Under the pieces are notes generated by a model. The model made no database searches. It was given only the letters and a program-made list of their open reading frames with translations, and had not been told where the DNA came from. Positions 47,131 to 56,531 of a DNA stretch of 64,000 nt are shown one piece after another (position 1 is the first letter of the stretch; the number at the start of each line of letters is the position of its first letter). This DNA comes from Actinomycetes bacterium (lineage in GTDB: Bacteria; Actinomycetota; Actinomycetes; Actinomycetales; Microbacteriaceae), in NCBI GenBank assembly GCA_029777095.1, contig JAKOTS010000057.1:1-64000 (forward strand), in the 5' to 3' direction. A program made the translations under genes and the position numbers.

Positions 47131-48303
47131 CTAGATCGCGACGGGCGGAACGGCTTCAGGCGCCTGCGGGCCCACATATCGTGCCGATGGGCGGATGATC
47201 TTCGGGTCGATCGACTGTTCAAGGACGTTCGCCGTCCATCCGAGGACGCGGGCAGCTGCGAACGTGGGCGTGAACAGGTCGCGGTCGATGCCGCAAAGTT
47301 CCATCACGATTGCGGCGTACCACTCAAGGTTGGTGTGGAGTGCTCGACCCGGTTTGAACGCCTCGAGGAGCACTGGAACGCGTTCTTCTACCTGGATCGC
47401 GAAGTCGACTCTCGGCCCGCCGAACGTCTTTGCGACGGCCTTCAACAGCGCCGACCGCGGGTCCTCGGTGCGGTAGACCGGGTGGCCAAATCCCATGATG
47501 CGCTCTCCGGCGGTGAGCCGTTCGCCGATCCAGGCATCGATATTTTCGGGGCTCCCGATCGCGTCGAGCGTGTCAAGCGCGCGGCTTGGTGCACCTCCGT
47601 GGAGCGGTCCTGACAACGCACCCAGCGCCCCCACCAAACATGAGGCGGCATCGGCACCTGTCGACGCAATCACTCTGGCCGTGAAGGTCGACGCATTGAA
47701 ACCATGGTCGACTGCCGCCGCCAAATATGCAGAGAGACCCTCGACCGCTCGCCGCTGCGGAACAACTCCTTGCAGCATGTAAAGGTAATTGGCGACGTAC
47801 CCCATCTCCGGTCTCGGCGCGACGGGGTGCAGCCCGAGTCGGAGCCGGTGGAGAGCCGCGATAATCGTGGGAGTCTTGCTTGCCAGACCGACGAGATCGT
47901 CACGACGTTGTTCGACACTGAGGTCGTAGAGCGGGCAAAGCCCGGCTCGTGCACCTTCGAGCGACAGCGCCACTCGCAACCCAGCAAGCCCATCAGCGTG
48001 CATCGACGATTTCGCGATGGCGGGGAGCGCCTCGCTCAAGGCGATGGGGAGCGCTGATGCATCCGCGATCTGTGCCGCGAACGCCGCGCGCTCGACCGGT
48101 GTGGGCAGTGCACCGTCAAGCATGAGTTGCCAGATGTCTTCAACCGATCGCGTGCGAGCAAGTTCAGTCGCCGAATATTGACGGTAGTGGTAAAAACCCT
48201 CCTGCCCCCGCACGTCGCTGAGCGCCGTCTCGGTGACGATCACGTTCGCGAGACCACGCGGCACGTCAATTGGGGTGTCATCCATCCGGATCGCTGACTT
48301 CAT
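47131..48303 (-). CDS. citrate synthase, CitA-like
   Basis: SGPLHGGAPSRAL; MGFGHPVYRTEDPRSALL; LHTNLEWYAAIVME; start MKSAIRMDDTP. Confidence 0.9.
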   Translation of the reverse strand: MKSAIRMDDTPIDVPRGLANVIVTETALSDVRGQEGFYHYRQYSATELARTRSVEDIWQLMLDGALPTPVERAAFAAQIADASALPIALSEALPAIAKSSMHADGLAGLRVALSLEGARAGLCPLYDLSVEQRRDDLVGLASKTPTIIAALHRLRLGLHPVAPRPEMGYVANYLYMLQGVVPQRRAVEGLSAYLAAAVDHGFNASTFTARVIASTGADAASCLVGALGALSGPLHGGAPSRALDTLDAIGSPENIDAWIGERLTAGERIMGFGHPVYRTEDPRSALLKAVAKTFGGPRVDFAIQVEERVPVLLEAFKPGRALHTNLEWYAAIVMELCGIDRDLFTPTFAAARVLGWTANVLEQSIDPKIIRPSARYVGPQAPEAVPPVAI

Positions 48304-48384
48304 CGTGTTCTCCCGAGTCGTTTGTTCACCGCGTCTTGCGAGCGCTGCGTCGTTCGTGCAACTAGGGTGACTACAGCACCGACA

Positions 48385-48418
48385 TTGATTTTCGGCAATC
48401 AAACATTGATCGAATCAA
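48385..48418. promoter_or_regulatory. operator-like repeats between divergent citrate synthase genes
   Basis: TTGATT-TTCGGC-AATCAA and TTGAT-CGA-ATCAA. Confidence 0.55.
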
Positions 48419-48442
48419 CACCCTCCTCCTAGGCCGGTCGAT

Positions 48443-49705
48443 ATGACACCTCCCAGCACGCGATTGACCAGCGCCCAGGTCGCCGCTCGGCTTGACGTGA
48501 AGCCCGCGACGCTTTACGCCTACGTGTCGCGGGGCCTGCTCAGGAGCGCACGGGCTGAGAACGGGGGTTCGACGTTCGATCCGCTCGACGTAGAGGCGTT
48601 CGCCGCGTCACGGCGCAGGGGATCCAGGTCGGGCGGCAGCTCGGCCGGACGGCCACTGACGGTCGTCGAGTCCGACCTCACGCTGCTGCAAGACGACGCG
48701 CTCTATTTTCGGGGCGTCTCGGCCGTCGATCTCGCCCGTCGGTGCCAGTTCGAAGAAGCTGTAAGCATGCTCTGGGCGACACCGCACCAGCGCGATGGCG
48801 CCCCTGACCAGCTCGTGAGCGATCCCGAGACCGTCGCTGCAATCCGTCTGGCCGCCGCGAGTCTGGGCGATACCCCGCGGTTCGTGGATCGATTCAGACT
48901 CGCGCTCCTCATCTGCGCCCTGCATGACCCGGAGCGGGCTTCATTGCAGCCATCGGCGGTCATGAGCGCTGGCAGACGGATGCTCGCGGCGGTCGTTGAC
49001 GCGCTGCCCGACCTCCAACCGGCTCCGTCCGCAGCGGCTCCGCTCGCGCGCAGGCTCTGGGCGAAAATCTCGCCGCTTGAACCGTCGACCGGCAACCTTC
49101 GCGTCCTCAACGCGACAATGGTGCTCTGCATGGACCACGACCTCGCGATCTCGACGATGTCTGCACGAGTTGCGGCCTCTGCCCGCGCAGACCCTTACGC
49201 CGCGGTCACCGCGGCGTTGAGCACGTTCGACGGCGCTGTGCACGGTGCTGCGAGCATCGCAGCAGTCAGCATGCTGACCGAGACGCTGCAAACCGGAAAC
49301 GCCGAGCAGGCGATCTCTCGCCAAATCAAGAAGACGGGGATGATTCCGGGGTTCGGTCACCTCATCTACCGCGACGTTGACCCGCGCGCGGAGTTGCTGC
49401 TCGCAGCGATGCGGCAGCTTCCCTCGTTTCAAGGTGCGACAACCGCCGCCGATCGCATCGTTGCCGTCGTCCGCGCACGGAGCCCACGACCCGCGAATCT
49501 CGACCTCGCCCTTGCGGCGCTGGCGATTGGCGGCGAGATGGACACAGACGCAGGGGAGCTCATCTTCGCGGTCTCGCGAACAGCCGGTTGGATCGCGCAC
49601 GCGCTCGACGAGTACACCCAACCCGCAGCACGACTTCGTCCGGAGTCAAGGTATACGGGCGCCCGCCCCGCTAGCCCCGCAGCGGCGCGCTTCGCTGCGC
49701 CATAA
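48443..49705 (+). CDS. citrate synthase-like protein with N-terminal MerR/excisionase-type HTH
   Basis: RLTSAQVAARLDVKPATLYAYVSRGLLRS; FDGAVHGAAS; IPGFGHLIYRDVDPRAELLL; RPANLDLALAAL. Confidence 0.88.
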   Translation: MTPPSTRLTSAQVAARLDVKPATLYAYVSRGLLRSARAENGGSTFDPLDVEAFAASRRRGSRSGGSSAGRPLTVVESDLTLLQDDALYFRGVSAVDLARRCQFEEAVSMLWATPHQRDGAPDQLVSDPETVAAIRLAAASLGDTPRFVDRFRLALLICALHDPERASLQPSAVMSAGRRMLAAVVDALPDLQPAPSAAAPLARRLWAKISPLEPSTGNLRVLNATMVLCMDHDLAISTMSARVAASARADPYAAVTAALSTFDGAVHGAASIAAVSMLTETLQTGNAEQAISRQIKKTGMIPGFGHLIYRDVDPRAELLLAAMRQLPSFQGATTAADRIVAVVRARSPRPANLDLALAALAIGGEMDTDAGELIFAVSRTAGWIAHALDEYTQPAARLRPESRYTGARPASPAAARFAAP

Positions 49706-51053
49706 AGCGCTGCACATCGGGGTCGACCTTGATGTCGCTCGGCCGCAGTGGCCGCGAAAGGTAGAGCCCTTCGAGCGACGTGAGCCGGCTGAGCGCGACG
49801 TACGTTTGCCCCGGGCTGAACGCACCCGAACCCAGGTCGACGATCGCACGATCGTAGGTCTTGCCCTGCGACTTGTGAATGGTCACGGCCCAGGCGAGGC
49901 GCAGCGGAAACTGAGTGAACTCGGCGACAACTTCACGCGAGAGCTTTTTGGATGCCGCGTGGTAGCTGTAGCGGTACTTCTCCCACGCGACCGGGTCAAC
50001 CTCATGATCGGTCCCGTCGACGTCGACGTGCACGGTCCCGCCGATGCTCGTCACCGTACCGATCGTGCCGTTCACCCAGCGCTGGCCGTCGGGCCCGCCA
50101 CCCACGTCATTGCGCAGGAACATCACCTGCGCGCCCTCCTTCAGCGAGAGCTCGCCGTCTGCCGGGTAGTTCGACTCGCGACCGAAGTCGCCGTTGACCT
50201 CTGCCACCGCGGTCTGCGCGCGGCCGGGGAGCGCCTCGAGGTGGCGCCGGTTGATGTTCGACACAATGTCGTTGCGCGACGCGAGCGTGATGATCGAGTC
50301 GCCCGCATCGAGCCCCTTGCCAAGGGTGGGCGGCTTTCGCGCCCCCATTCCGTTCAGAATGCCGGCAATCTCGGCCGTCACCTGCCCATGGCGCACGGCG
50401 TTCAGCATTGCCTTGAAACCGTCGTCGGCCTGGCGGTGGATGTCGACGAGTTCGACGATGCGGAGGGGTGCGGCATCCACTGCCTCTAAATCGAGCGCAC
50501 CATCGCCGCCGGACGTTCCCGCCCAGACCTTGGCGTCGAAGAACCAGAACGAGCGGTAATGATCGCGCACGTACGCGAGCTCGTCGCCGCGGGGCGGAAC
50601 GGGCGCGAGTTGGTAGGGGTCGCCGAACATCACGAGCTGCACGCCCCCGAACGGCTCACGTCGGCGGGCGCGGGCCTGGCGGAGCGAACGGTCGATCGCG
50701 TCCATCAGGTCGGCGTTGACCATCGAGATCTCGTCGATGACGAGGGTGTCGATCGCGTTGAGGATCTTGCGCGTGGCATCGTTCTGGTCGATGTCTTGGT
50801 CGGCGATCAGTCCGATCGGCAGCCGGAAGAGCGAGTGGATCGTTTGCCCGTCGACGTTGAGGGCGGCCACACCCGTCGGGGCACACACGGCGATCTGCTT
50901 CGCCGTGTTCCACGCCAGGTGGCCCAGCACGGTCGATTTGCCGGTGCCGGCGCGGCCCGTCACAAAGATGTGTTCATTGGTGTCTTCAATGAGACGAAAC
51001 AGGGCCTGCTGCTCGGCAGACAGCTCCACGACGGTCACGACAGCATCACCCAA
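49671..51053 (-). CDS. Pif1/RecD-like SF1 DNA helicase
   Basis: IFVTGRAGTGKSTVLGHL; APTGVAALNVDGQTIHSLF; VIDEISMVNADLMDAID; TIHKSQGKTYDRAIVDLG; YVALSRLTSLEGLYL. Confidence 0.93.
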   Translation of the reverse strand: MGDAVVTVVELSAEQQALFRLIEDTNEHIFVTGRAGTGKSTVLGHLAWNTAKQIAVCAPTGVAALNVDGQTIHSLFRLPIGLIADQDIDQNDATRKILNAIDTLVIDEISMVNADLMDAIDRSLRQARARRREPFGGVQLVMFGDPYQLAPVPPRGDELAYVRDHYRSFWFFDAKVWAGTSGGDGALDLEAVDAAPLRIVELVDIHRQADDGFKAMLNAVRHGQVTAEIAGILNGMGARKPPTLGKGLDAGDSIITLASRNDIVSNINRRHLEALPGRAQTAVAEVNGDFGRESNYPADGELSLKEGAQVMFLRNDVGGGPDGQRWVNGTIGTVTSIGGTVHVDVDGTDHEVDPVAWEKYRYSYHAASKKLSREVVAEFTQFPLRLAWAVTIHKSQGKTYDRAIVDLGSGAFSPGQTYVALSRLTSLEGLYLSRPLRPSDIKVDPDVQRFMAQRSAPLRG

Positions 51054-51089
51054 GCAATGTTACCCGGCGGGGTTTCGTAGACTGGCCGG

Positions 51090-52163
51090 GTGGAGCCTGC
51101 CGAGAATGACGCGCCGCCGCGGCGAAAGCGCGCTCTTGCGATCGATCTGACGATCCTCGGCGTCGTCGGCCTCCTGCTGATCGCGGCGCTCGGCGCCACC
51201 GGCGTGATCCTGTATCGCGAGTTCTACAGCCCCACCGCCTATGCGATGCGCTACCTGTCGCTCCTCCAAGACCACCGGGCCGCTGATGCACTCGACATGC
51301 CGGGTGTTCGCGTCGACTCGATCGCGCTCGACAAGGCGTCACTCCCGGCGGGCGCATCCGATGCCCTGCTTCGCCGCGCCGCCCTCGGCCAGCTCAGCGA
51401 CATCGAGCCGGTGAGTGAGACCACGAAGAACGGTGTCACCACCGTGACCGTCTCTTACACGGCGCACGGGACCCCCGGCACCACGACGTTCCGCATCGCT
51501 CAGGACGGCTGGCTTGGGGTCGCCCCCACCTGGCGTTTCACTCAGAGCCCGCTGAGCGTCATCGACCTCACGGTGCGCGGCTCGATGCGTTTTTCGGTGA
51601 ATGGCTTCGAGGTCGACAAGCGTCAGGTTTCCGTCGATGGCGTGGATGCTGACCCCCTCGCCCCCGTTCCGATGCTGGTGTTCTCCCCGGGCATCTATTC
51701 GGTCACGGTCGACACCGCCATCTCGCGCAGCGACGGTGTGCTTGTGCTCGCCGATGCGCCGCTGCGAAACACCCCCATCGACATTCAGGCCGAACCGACG
51801 CCCGAGTTCGTGAACGTTGTGCAAGAGGAGGTCAACGGCTTCCTCGATGCCTGCGCCACCCAGCAGGTGTTGCAGCCCACGGGTTGCCCGTTCGGATTCT
51901 TCGTCACCAACCGGATCGTCGCGCCGCCGGAGTGGTCGATGGCCGAATACCCGGTCGTGAACGTCGTGCCGCACGGCGCCGACTGGCGGATCGTGCCCGC
52001 TGACGGCCGGGCGCACATCAATGTTGGCGTGCGGTCGCTCTTTGACGGCTCGGTGCGCAACGTCGACGAAGACGTCGAGTTTACGATCGACGGCACGATC
52101 ACGCTGCTCGGCGACGGCACCATCTCGATCCGCGTCGGCGGCGGCGAGCAGGGGCTCGACTAG
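51090..52163 (+). CDS. membrane-anchored hypothetical protein
   Basis: N-terminal TM then long extracytoplasmic domain; GTG start. Confidence 0.65.
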   Translation: MEPAENDAPPRRKRALAIDLTILGVVGLLLIAALGATGVILYREFYSPTAYAMRYLSLLQDHRAADALDMPGVRVDSIALDKASLPAGASDALLRRAALGQLSDIEPVSETTKNGVTTVTVSYTAHGTPGTTTFRIAQDGWLGVAPTWRFTQSPLSVIDLTVRGSMRFSVNGFEVDKRQVSVDGVDADPLAPVPMLVFSPGIYSVTVDTAISRSDGVLVLADAPLRNTPIDIQAEPTPEFVNVVQEEVNGFLDACATQQVLQPTGCPFGFFVTNRIVAPPEWSMAEYPVVNVVPHGADWRIVPADGRAHINVGVRSLFDGSVRNVDEDVEFTIDGTITLLGDGTISIRVGGGEQGLD

Positions 52164-52180
52164 CGCGCTACTGAGCGCCC

Positions 52181-52224
52181 GCTACTGCCGACACCAGCAG
52201 CTACTGCCGAGCAGCTACTGCCGA
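52181..52224. repeat. short repeats carrying the copD-ctaG 3' end
   Basis: GCTACTGCCGA three times (52181, 52200, 52214); the last contains the stop codon. Confidence 0.7.
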
Positions 52225-54344
52225 CCAGCGCCCTCCTGGGCCGCCTCGCGCGCCGCGTCCCGCGCCGCGATGCCGGCGAGCTGGGCATTGTAGTCGGCCA
52301 GCTCGGCATCACCCGTACGGTCGGCAGTGCGATCGAGGCGCGTCTGTTCCTTCTGGTCGCTGCGGCTCCATTGGATCGCCACCGTGATCGCCAAGATCAG
52401 CGATGGGATCTCGCCCACGCTCCAGGCGACACCACCGCCGGCGCGTTGGTCGTCCATCGGCGTCCCGCCCCACGTGCGGCCCATCGCCCCGAACCACTCG
52501 GCAACGAACAGGCCCTCCTGCGCCATGATCGCCACACCGAAGAACGCGTGCACCGCCATCACGAGCAGCAGGAGCACAAGGCGCCCGGCGTGCGGGAGTC
52601 GGTATGGCACCGGGTCGATGCCGATGAGCGACTGGGCGAAGAGGTAGCCCGAGATCAAGAAGTGCACGACCATCCACTGGTGGCCGAGGTGGTCTTCCAT
52701 CGACCAGCGGAAGATCCCGGTGTAGTAGAACACCCAGAGCGAGACCACGAAGATCGCGGCGGTCACGAACGGGTTCGTGATGACCTTCGCGAACGGGGTG
52801 TTCACGGCCCACATGATCCACTCGCGCCCACCACGGGTGCCATCGTCGCGCTTGCGAATCGTGCGCAGCGCAAGCGTCACCGGCGCGCCGGTGACCAACA
52901 AGATCGGGATGCCCATGGCCAACGCCATGTGCCCGAGCATGTGCACGCTGAAGAGGTACTCCTGGTAGGCGTTGATCGGGCCGTTCGTCACCCAGAACAA
53001 CAGCAGCACGCCGGCAACCCACGCAATGGTGCGATAGAGCGGCCAGGCATCGCCGCGGCGGCGCATGCGGCGCACACCGGCGAGGTAGAAGAACAGTCCG
53101 AACGCGCACGCAACGATCCAGAGCAGATCGACGTGCCACTCGGTCAGCCACTGCAGGGGGCCGAGCTCGGGCGGCAGTAGCCGGTCGGTGAGGCGCTGCG
53201 CGGGCGTGGGAATCTCGGCGGCCTCCTGCGGTACGGGCGGCGCGGTGCGGGCAAGCGCGACGGCCGCGCCCGAGGCGATCCCCATCAGCACCAACTCGAG
53301 CACGATCAATCCCCAGAACCGGCGGTCTGCGGCAACCTGGCCGGCGCGCGACGCGGCTCGGCTGGGCTCGGCGGGCGAGGTGCGGGTTGCCGAACGCTTT
53401 TGATGTGTGGATGCCGCAGCCGAGGCATCCACTCGCCGACGCGGTGCCGACACGGCGCGCGAAGGCCCAACCATGCGGTTGATGATGGCGCGGCGATAGA
53501 TCGCCCCAAGCACGCCGATCGCGAGCAGCGCTGTCACCTTGACGAGAATGAGGATGCCGTAGGGAGTGAGGAGGGCGTCCCATGCGCCGACGCGCAGCGC
53601 GGCGCTCGCGTAGCCCGAGAATGCGACGACCAAGAACGCGGCGAGGGCGAGCGACGAGTAGCGCAGCAGCACGCGCGTCATCTTGTCGCGGTCGATGACC
53701 GGGCGAATCACGATGAGAAGGATCAGCCCGCCGAGCCAGACGGCGGCGCCAACGAGGTGGAGGAAGAGTCCGGTGACGGCGATGTTGTGGCCCGCGGCGC
53801 CGGCCGTGTGGCCCTGCGTCGCCATCGGGTAGAGCGCGGCGATCGAGAGCGCGAGCAGCAGCGCCGTGCCGAGCCAGCCACGCACGGCGAACGCGACCAC
53901 GGTGATGATCGCGCCGGCAACGACGGTCATGAGCCAGGCGCGGCCCATCGGGATATCGAGCATGAACGCCGCGAGCTGGGCGCCGAACTCGGCGTCGGGG
54001 CGGACGGTCGTCGGAAACGCGTTGAGGTAGGTAAAGAAGGCGGTGACGGCGCTCGCGATGGTGAAGATCGCAGCAGACACGGATGCCACATTCATCGCGG
54101 TCTCAAACTCACGCTCGCCCACCTTGAGCGCGAAGAGCGCGAGCACGAGCGTGCCGATGATGCCCGCGGCGCCGAGGTTGACGAAGAGCCGGGCTACCGG
54201 GAGGCCCCAGCGGACGAACGGGCCGGCGTCAAGCAGGAGTTGCGGCGCGGCCCCGCCACCGAACGCGAGCCCCGCAACGAGCGAAACGAGCGCAAAGCCA
54301 AGGAGGATGAGGGGGCCGAGAAGGCGCAAACGACGGGGTGACAC
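52215..54344 (-). CDS. CopD-domain / CtaG-type cytochrome c oxidase assembly fusion membrane protein
   Basis: 709 aa polytopic; N-terminal CopD-like, C-terminal LTEWHVDLLWIVACAFGLFFYLAGVRRM...FSVHMLGHMALAMGIPILLVTGAPVTLALR. Confidence 0.88.
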   Translation of the reverse strand: MSPRRLRLLGPLILLGFALVSLVAGLAFGGGAAPQLLLDAGPFVRWGLPVARLFVNLGAAGIIGTLVLALFALKVGEREFETAMNVASVSAAIFTIASAVTAFFTYLNAFPTTVRPDAEFGAQLAAFMLDIPMGRAWLMTVVAGAIITVVAFAVRGWLGTALLLALSIAALYPMATQGHTAGAAGHNIAVTGLFLHLVGAAVWLGGLILLIVIRPVIDRDKMTRVLLRYSSLALAAFLVVAFSGYASAALRVGAWDALLTPYGILILVKVTALLAIGVLGAIYRRAIINRMVGPSRAVSAPRRRVDASAAASTHQKRSATRTSPAEPSRAASRAGQVAADRRFWGLIVLELVLMGIASGAAVALARTAPPVPQEAAEIPTPAQRLTDRLLPPELGPLQWLTEWHVDLLWIVACAFGLFFYLAGVRRMRRRGDAWPLYRTIAWVAGVLLLFWVTNGPINAYQEYLFSVHMLGHMALAMGIPILLVTGAPVTLALRTIRKRDDGTRGGREWIMWAVNTPFAKVITNPFVTAAIFVVSLWVFYYTGIFRWSMEDHLGHQWMVVHFLISGYLFAQSLIGIDPVPYRLPHAGRLVLLLLVMAVHAFFGVAIMAQEGLFVAEWFGAMGRTWGGTPMDDQRAGGGVAWSVGEIPSLILAITVAIQWSRSDQKEQTRLDRTADRTGDAELADYNAQLAGIAARDAAREAAQEGAGRQ

Positions 54345-54404
54345 CCCCCAAGCCTACGTTTGCTTGGCGTGAGTATCGAACCGTGGCCGTCGGCGCAAAA
54401 ACGT

Positions 54405-54441
54405 CAGAGGGGGACACCGCGATTCGCGGCGTCCCCCTCTG
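54405..54441 (-). terminator. Rho-independent terminator of the HU gene
   Basis: CAGAGGGGGACACCGCG-ATT-CGCGGCGTCCCCCTCTG followed on the minus strand by ACGTTTTTGC. Confidence 0.85.
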
Positions 54442-54455
54442 GCAAGAAAGCGGTC

Positions 54456-54743
54456 TTACTTGACGGCTGCCTTGAGCTTCGAGCCTGCGGTCACCTTGAC
54501 GCGGTGGCCAGCGGGGATCTTGATTTCGTCGCCAGTCTGGGGGTTGCGGCCGGTGCGAGCCGACGTTGCAACCTTCTCGAATGCGATCCAACCCGGGATC
54601 GAGACCTTGTTGCCTGCGGCAACTGCGTCAGAAACCGTGGCGAAGAGGCTGTCGAGGACGCCGCTGACGGCTGCCTGGCTCTGGCCGGTGGCGCTTGCGA
54701 TGCTCGCGACGAGTTCGGTCTTGGTGATGGACTTGTCAGCCAT
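54456..54743 (-). CDS. hup: HU-family DNA-binding protein
   Basis: MADKSITKTELVASIASATGQSQAAVSGVLDSLFATVSDAVAAGNKVSIPGWIAFEKVATSARTGRNPQTGDEIKIPA. Confidence 0.96.
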   Translation of the reverse strand: MADKSITKTELVASIASATGQSQAAVSGVLDSLFATVSDAVAAGNKVSIPGWIAFEKVATSARTGRNPQTGDEIKIPAGHRVKVTAGSKLKAAVK

Positions 54744-55072
54744 GGAGATGTCCTCCTCGGACATTGCGGCTTGTGAGCCGCAAAATTTGCTTGGACCAAG
54801 GCGCGAATGCCCCCGGCTGGTCTGATCGACCGTGACGAATGTACCAACTCTCCGCGTGATTTCGCGGATTTTCACGGTGTTTGGAGCGGGTTCGGGCGTG
54901 TCGCGACCCAATTTCACCGGATTTCGCCTGAAATTGCCGGATTTCGCCAATACTTGCGCACTCCGGCGCGCAAACGCAGATGCAATCGCAGGCCACCCGT
55001 ACGCAACAAAGAAGAGGCGAGGCCCATTCGGCCCCGCCTCTTCTTTACTACTTGGTGCTTACTGCGTCGTGC

Positions 55073-55378
55073 TTACCAGCTCGACTTGGTCACGCCGGGC
55101 AGCTCGCCACGGTGTGCCATGTCGCGGAAGCGAACACGCGAGACACCGAACTTGGTGAGCATTCCACGGGGACGACCGTCGATGGCGTCGCGGCTGCGAA
55201 CGCGCACCGGCGAAGCGTTGCGGGGCAGCTTCTGCAGGCCCAGACGTGCAGCTTCGCGCTGCTCGTCCGTGCTGGTCGGGTCGACGAGTGCCTTCTTGAG
55301 TTCAAGGCGCTTTGCGGCGTAGCGCTCGACGATAACCTTGCGCTGCTCGTTGCGAGCGATCTTGCTCTTCTTCGCCAT
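55073..55378 (-). CDS. rpsN: 30S ribosomal protein S14 (zinc-independent, long form)
   Basis: [30 protein letters not shown]...[39 protein letters not shown]; no CxxC. Confidence 0.96.
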   Translation of the reverse strand: MAKKSKIARNEQRKVIVERYAAKRLELKKALVDPTSTDEQREAARLGLQKLPRNASPVRVRSRDAIDGRPRGMLTKFGVSRVRFRDMAHRGELPGVTKSSW

Positions 55379-55380
55379 CT

Positions 55381-55551
55381 CTAGCGCTCCTCACGGAAGT
55401 CAACGTGCTTGCGCACTACGGGGTCGTACTTCTTGAGCACGATACGGTCGGGGTTGTTGCGACGGTTCTTGCGGGTCACGTAGGTGTACCCGGTTCCGGC
55501 CGTCGAACGGAGCTTGATGATCGGACGAACGTCCTGTGACTTCTTGGCCAT
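55381..55551 (-). CDS. rpmG: 50S ribosomal protein L33 (zinc-independent); absent from the supplied ORF track
   Basis: Own translation: [56 protein letters not shown]. Confidence 0.95.
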   Translation of the reverse strand: MAKKSQDVRPIIKLRSTAGTGYTYVTRKNRRNNPDRIVLKKYDPVVRKHVDFREER

Positions 55552-55787
55552 TAGAGCTTCACACCCTTCGCCTGCAGGTCACGAATGACCGACTCGATGC
55601 CACGCGCGTCGATGACCTTGATGCCCTTGGCCGACACGTTGAGCTTGATGTTGCGCCCAAGCGAGGGCACGAAATAGGTTTTGCGCTGCACGTTCGGGTC
55701 GAAGCGACGCTTCGTCCGGCGGTGCGAGTGCGAGATGTTGTGACCGAAGCCGGGAATAGCTCCAGTCACCTGGCACACTGCTGCCAT
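55551..55787 (-). CDS. rpmB: 50S ribosomal protein L28
   Basis: [68 protein letters not shown] overlap with rpmG. Confidence 0.96.
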   Translation of the reverse strand: MAAVCQVTGAIPGFGHNISHSHRRTKRRFDPNVQRKTYFVPSLGRNIKLNVSAKGIKVIDARGIESVIRDLQAKGVKL

Positions 55788-56033
55788 AATTTTTTCTCCT
55801 TAGATACCGTGCGACCGGACGGCCGCACCCAAGATCCCTTGTCTGCACACACCGCTTCACGACCCATTCGGGCAACGACCTTGACGGCCAACATGAGGGG
55901 GTGGGTACCGAACTACGTGCGAGGAAGCACGCAGACCACGGGAAATCTTAGCACGCCCCGCGCGTCGCGCTTTGCATCGCCAACAGTTGGGACTATGCAG
56001 CCGGGCAACGGCCGGGGCCCAGTCCTGCTCGTG

Positions 56034-56495
56034 CTACGCCGAAATCGGAATCGGCGGGCCGAGGATCAGCAGCACGGTGAAGACACCGGCGATGACCACG
56101 GCCGCGATGCTCGTCCACACGATCGGTCGACGCAGCACCATCGCCTGCACGTGCTCGAAGAAGCCGCTCGGCTTCTCACCGCCCGGGGCGAGGCGCCATC
56201 CGCCGTTCAGTAGCCCGCGCTTATCGATCGCGATGTCGAACGGCAGCGTCGCGAACGGCACAACCGCGCTCACGAGGCCGAGGATACCGACGCTCGGCTT
56301 CCACTTCTGGTTGATCCACACAAAAATCGTCATCGCGCCGTAGCTCAGAAAAACGAAGCCATGGATGCCTCCAGCCGGCGAAACCCACATGTCAGTGGTC
56401 TTCGTGACGTACTTGAGAAACATCGCGGTCAGCAGCAACGCCCAGGTGATGACTTCGGCGATGGCGAGGGTGCGGTAAAGAATACGAGGAGACAT
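56034..56495 (-). CDS. DUF3817-type integral membrane protein
   Basis: RTLAIAEVITWALLLTAMFLKYV...GGIHGFVFLSYGAMTIFVWINQKW. Confidence 0.8.
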   Translation of the reverse strand: MSPRILYRTLAIAEVITWALLLTAMFLKYVTKTTDMWVSPAGGIHGFVFLSYGAMTIFVWINQKWKPSVGILGLVSAVVPFATLPFDIAIDKRGLLNGGWRLAPGGEKPSGFFEHVQAMVLRRPIVWTSIAAVVIAGVFTVLLILGPPIPISA

Positions 56496-56531
56496 AGGCT
56501 CTCAGCCTACGGCGCGTACCTTGGCATGTGC

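Noticed and set aside
49671-49705. 35-bp overlap of convergent genes as a regulatory feature
   Set aside because: Short convergent overlaps are common in compact genomes; no extra signal.
55788-55990. Zur box upstream of rpmB
   Set aside because: No TGATAATNATTNTCA-like palindrome could be read.
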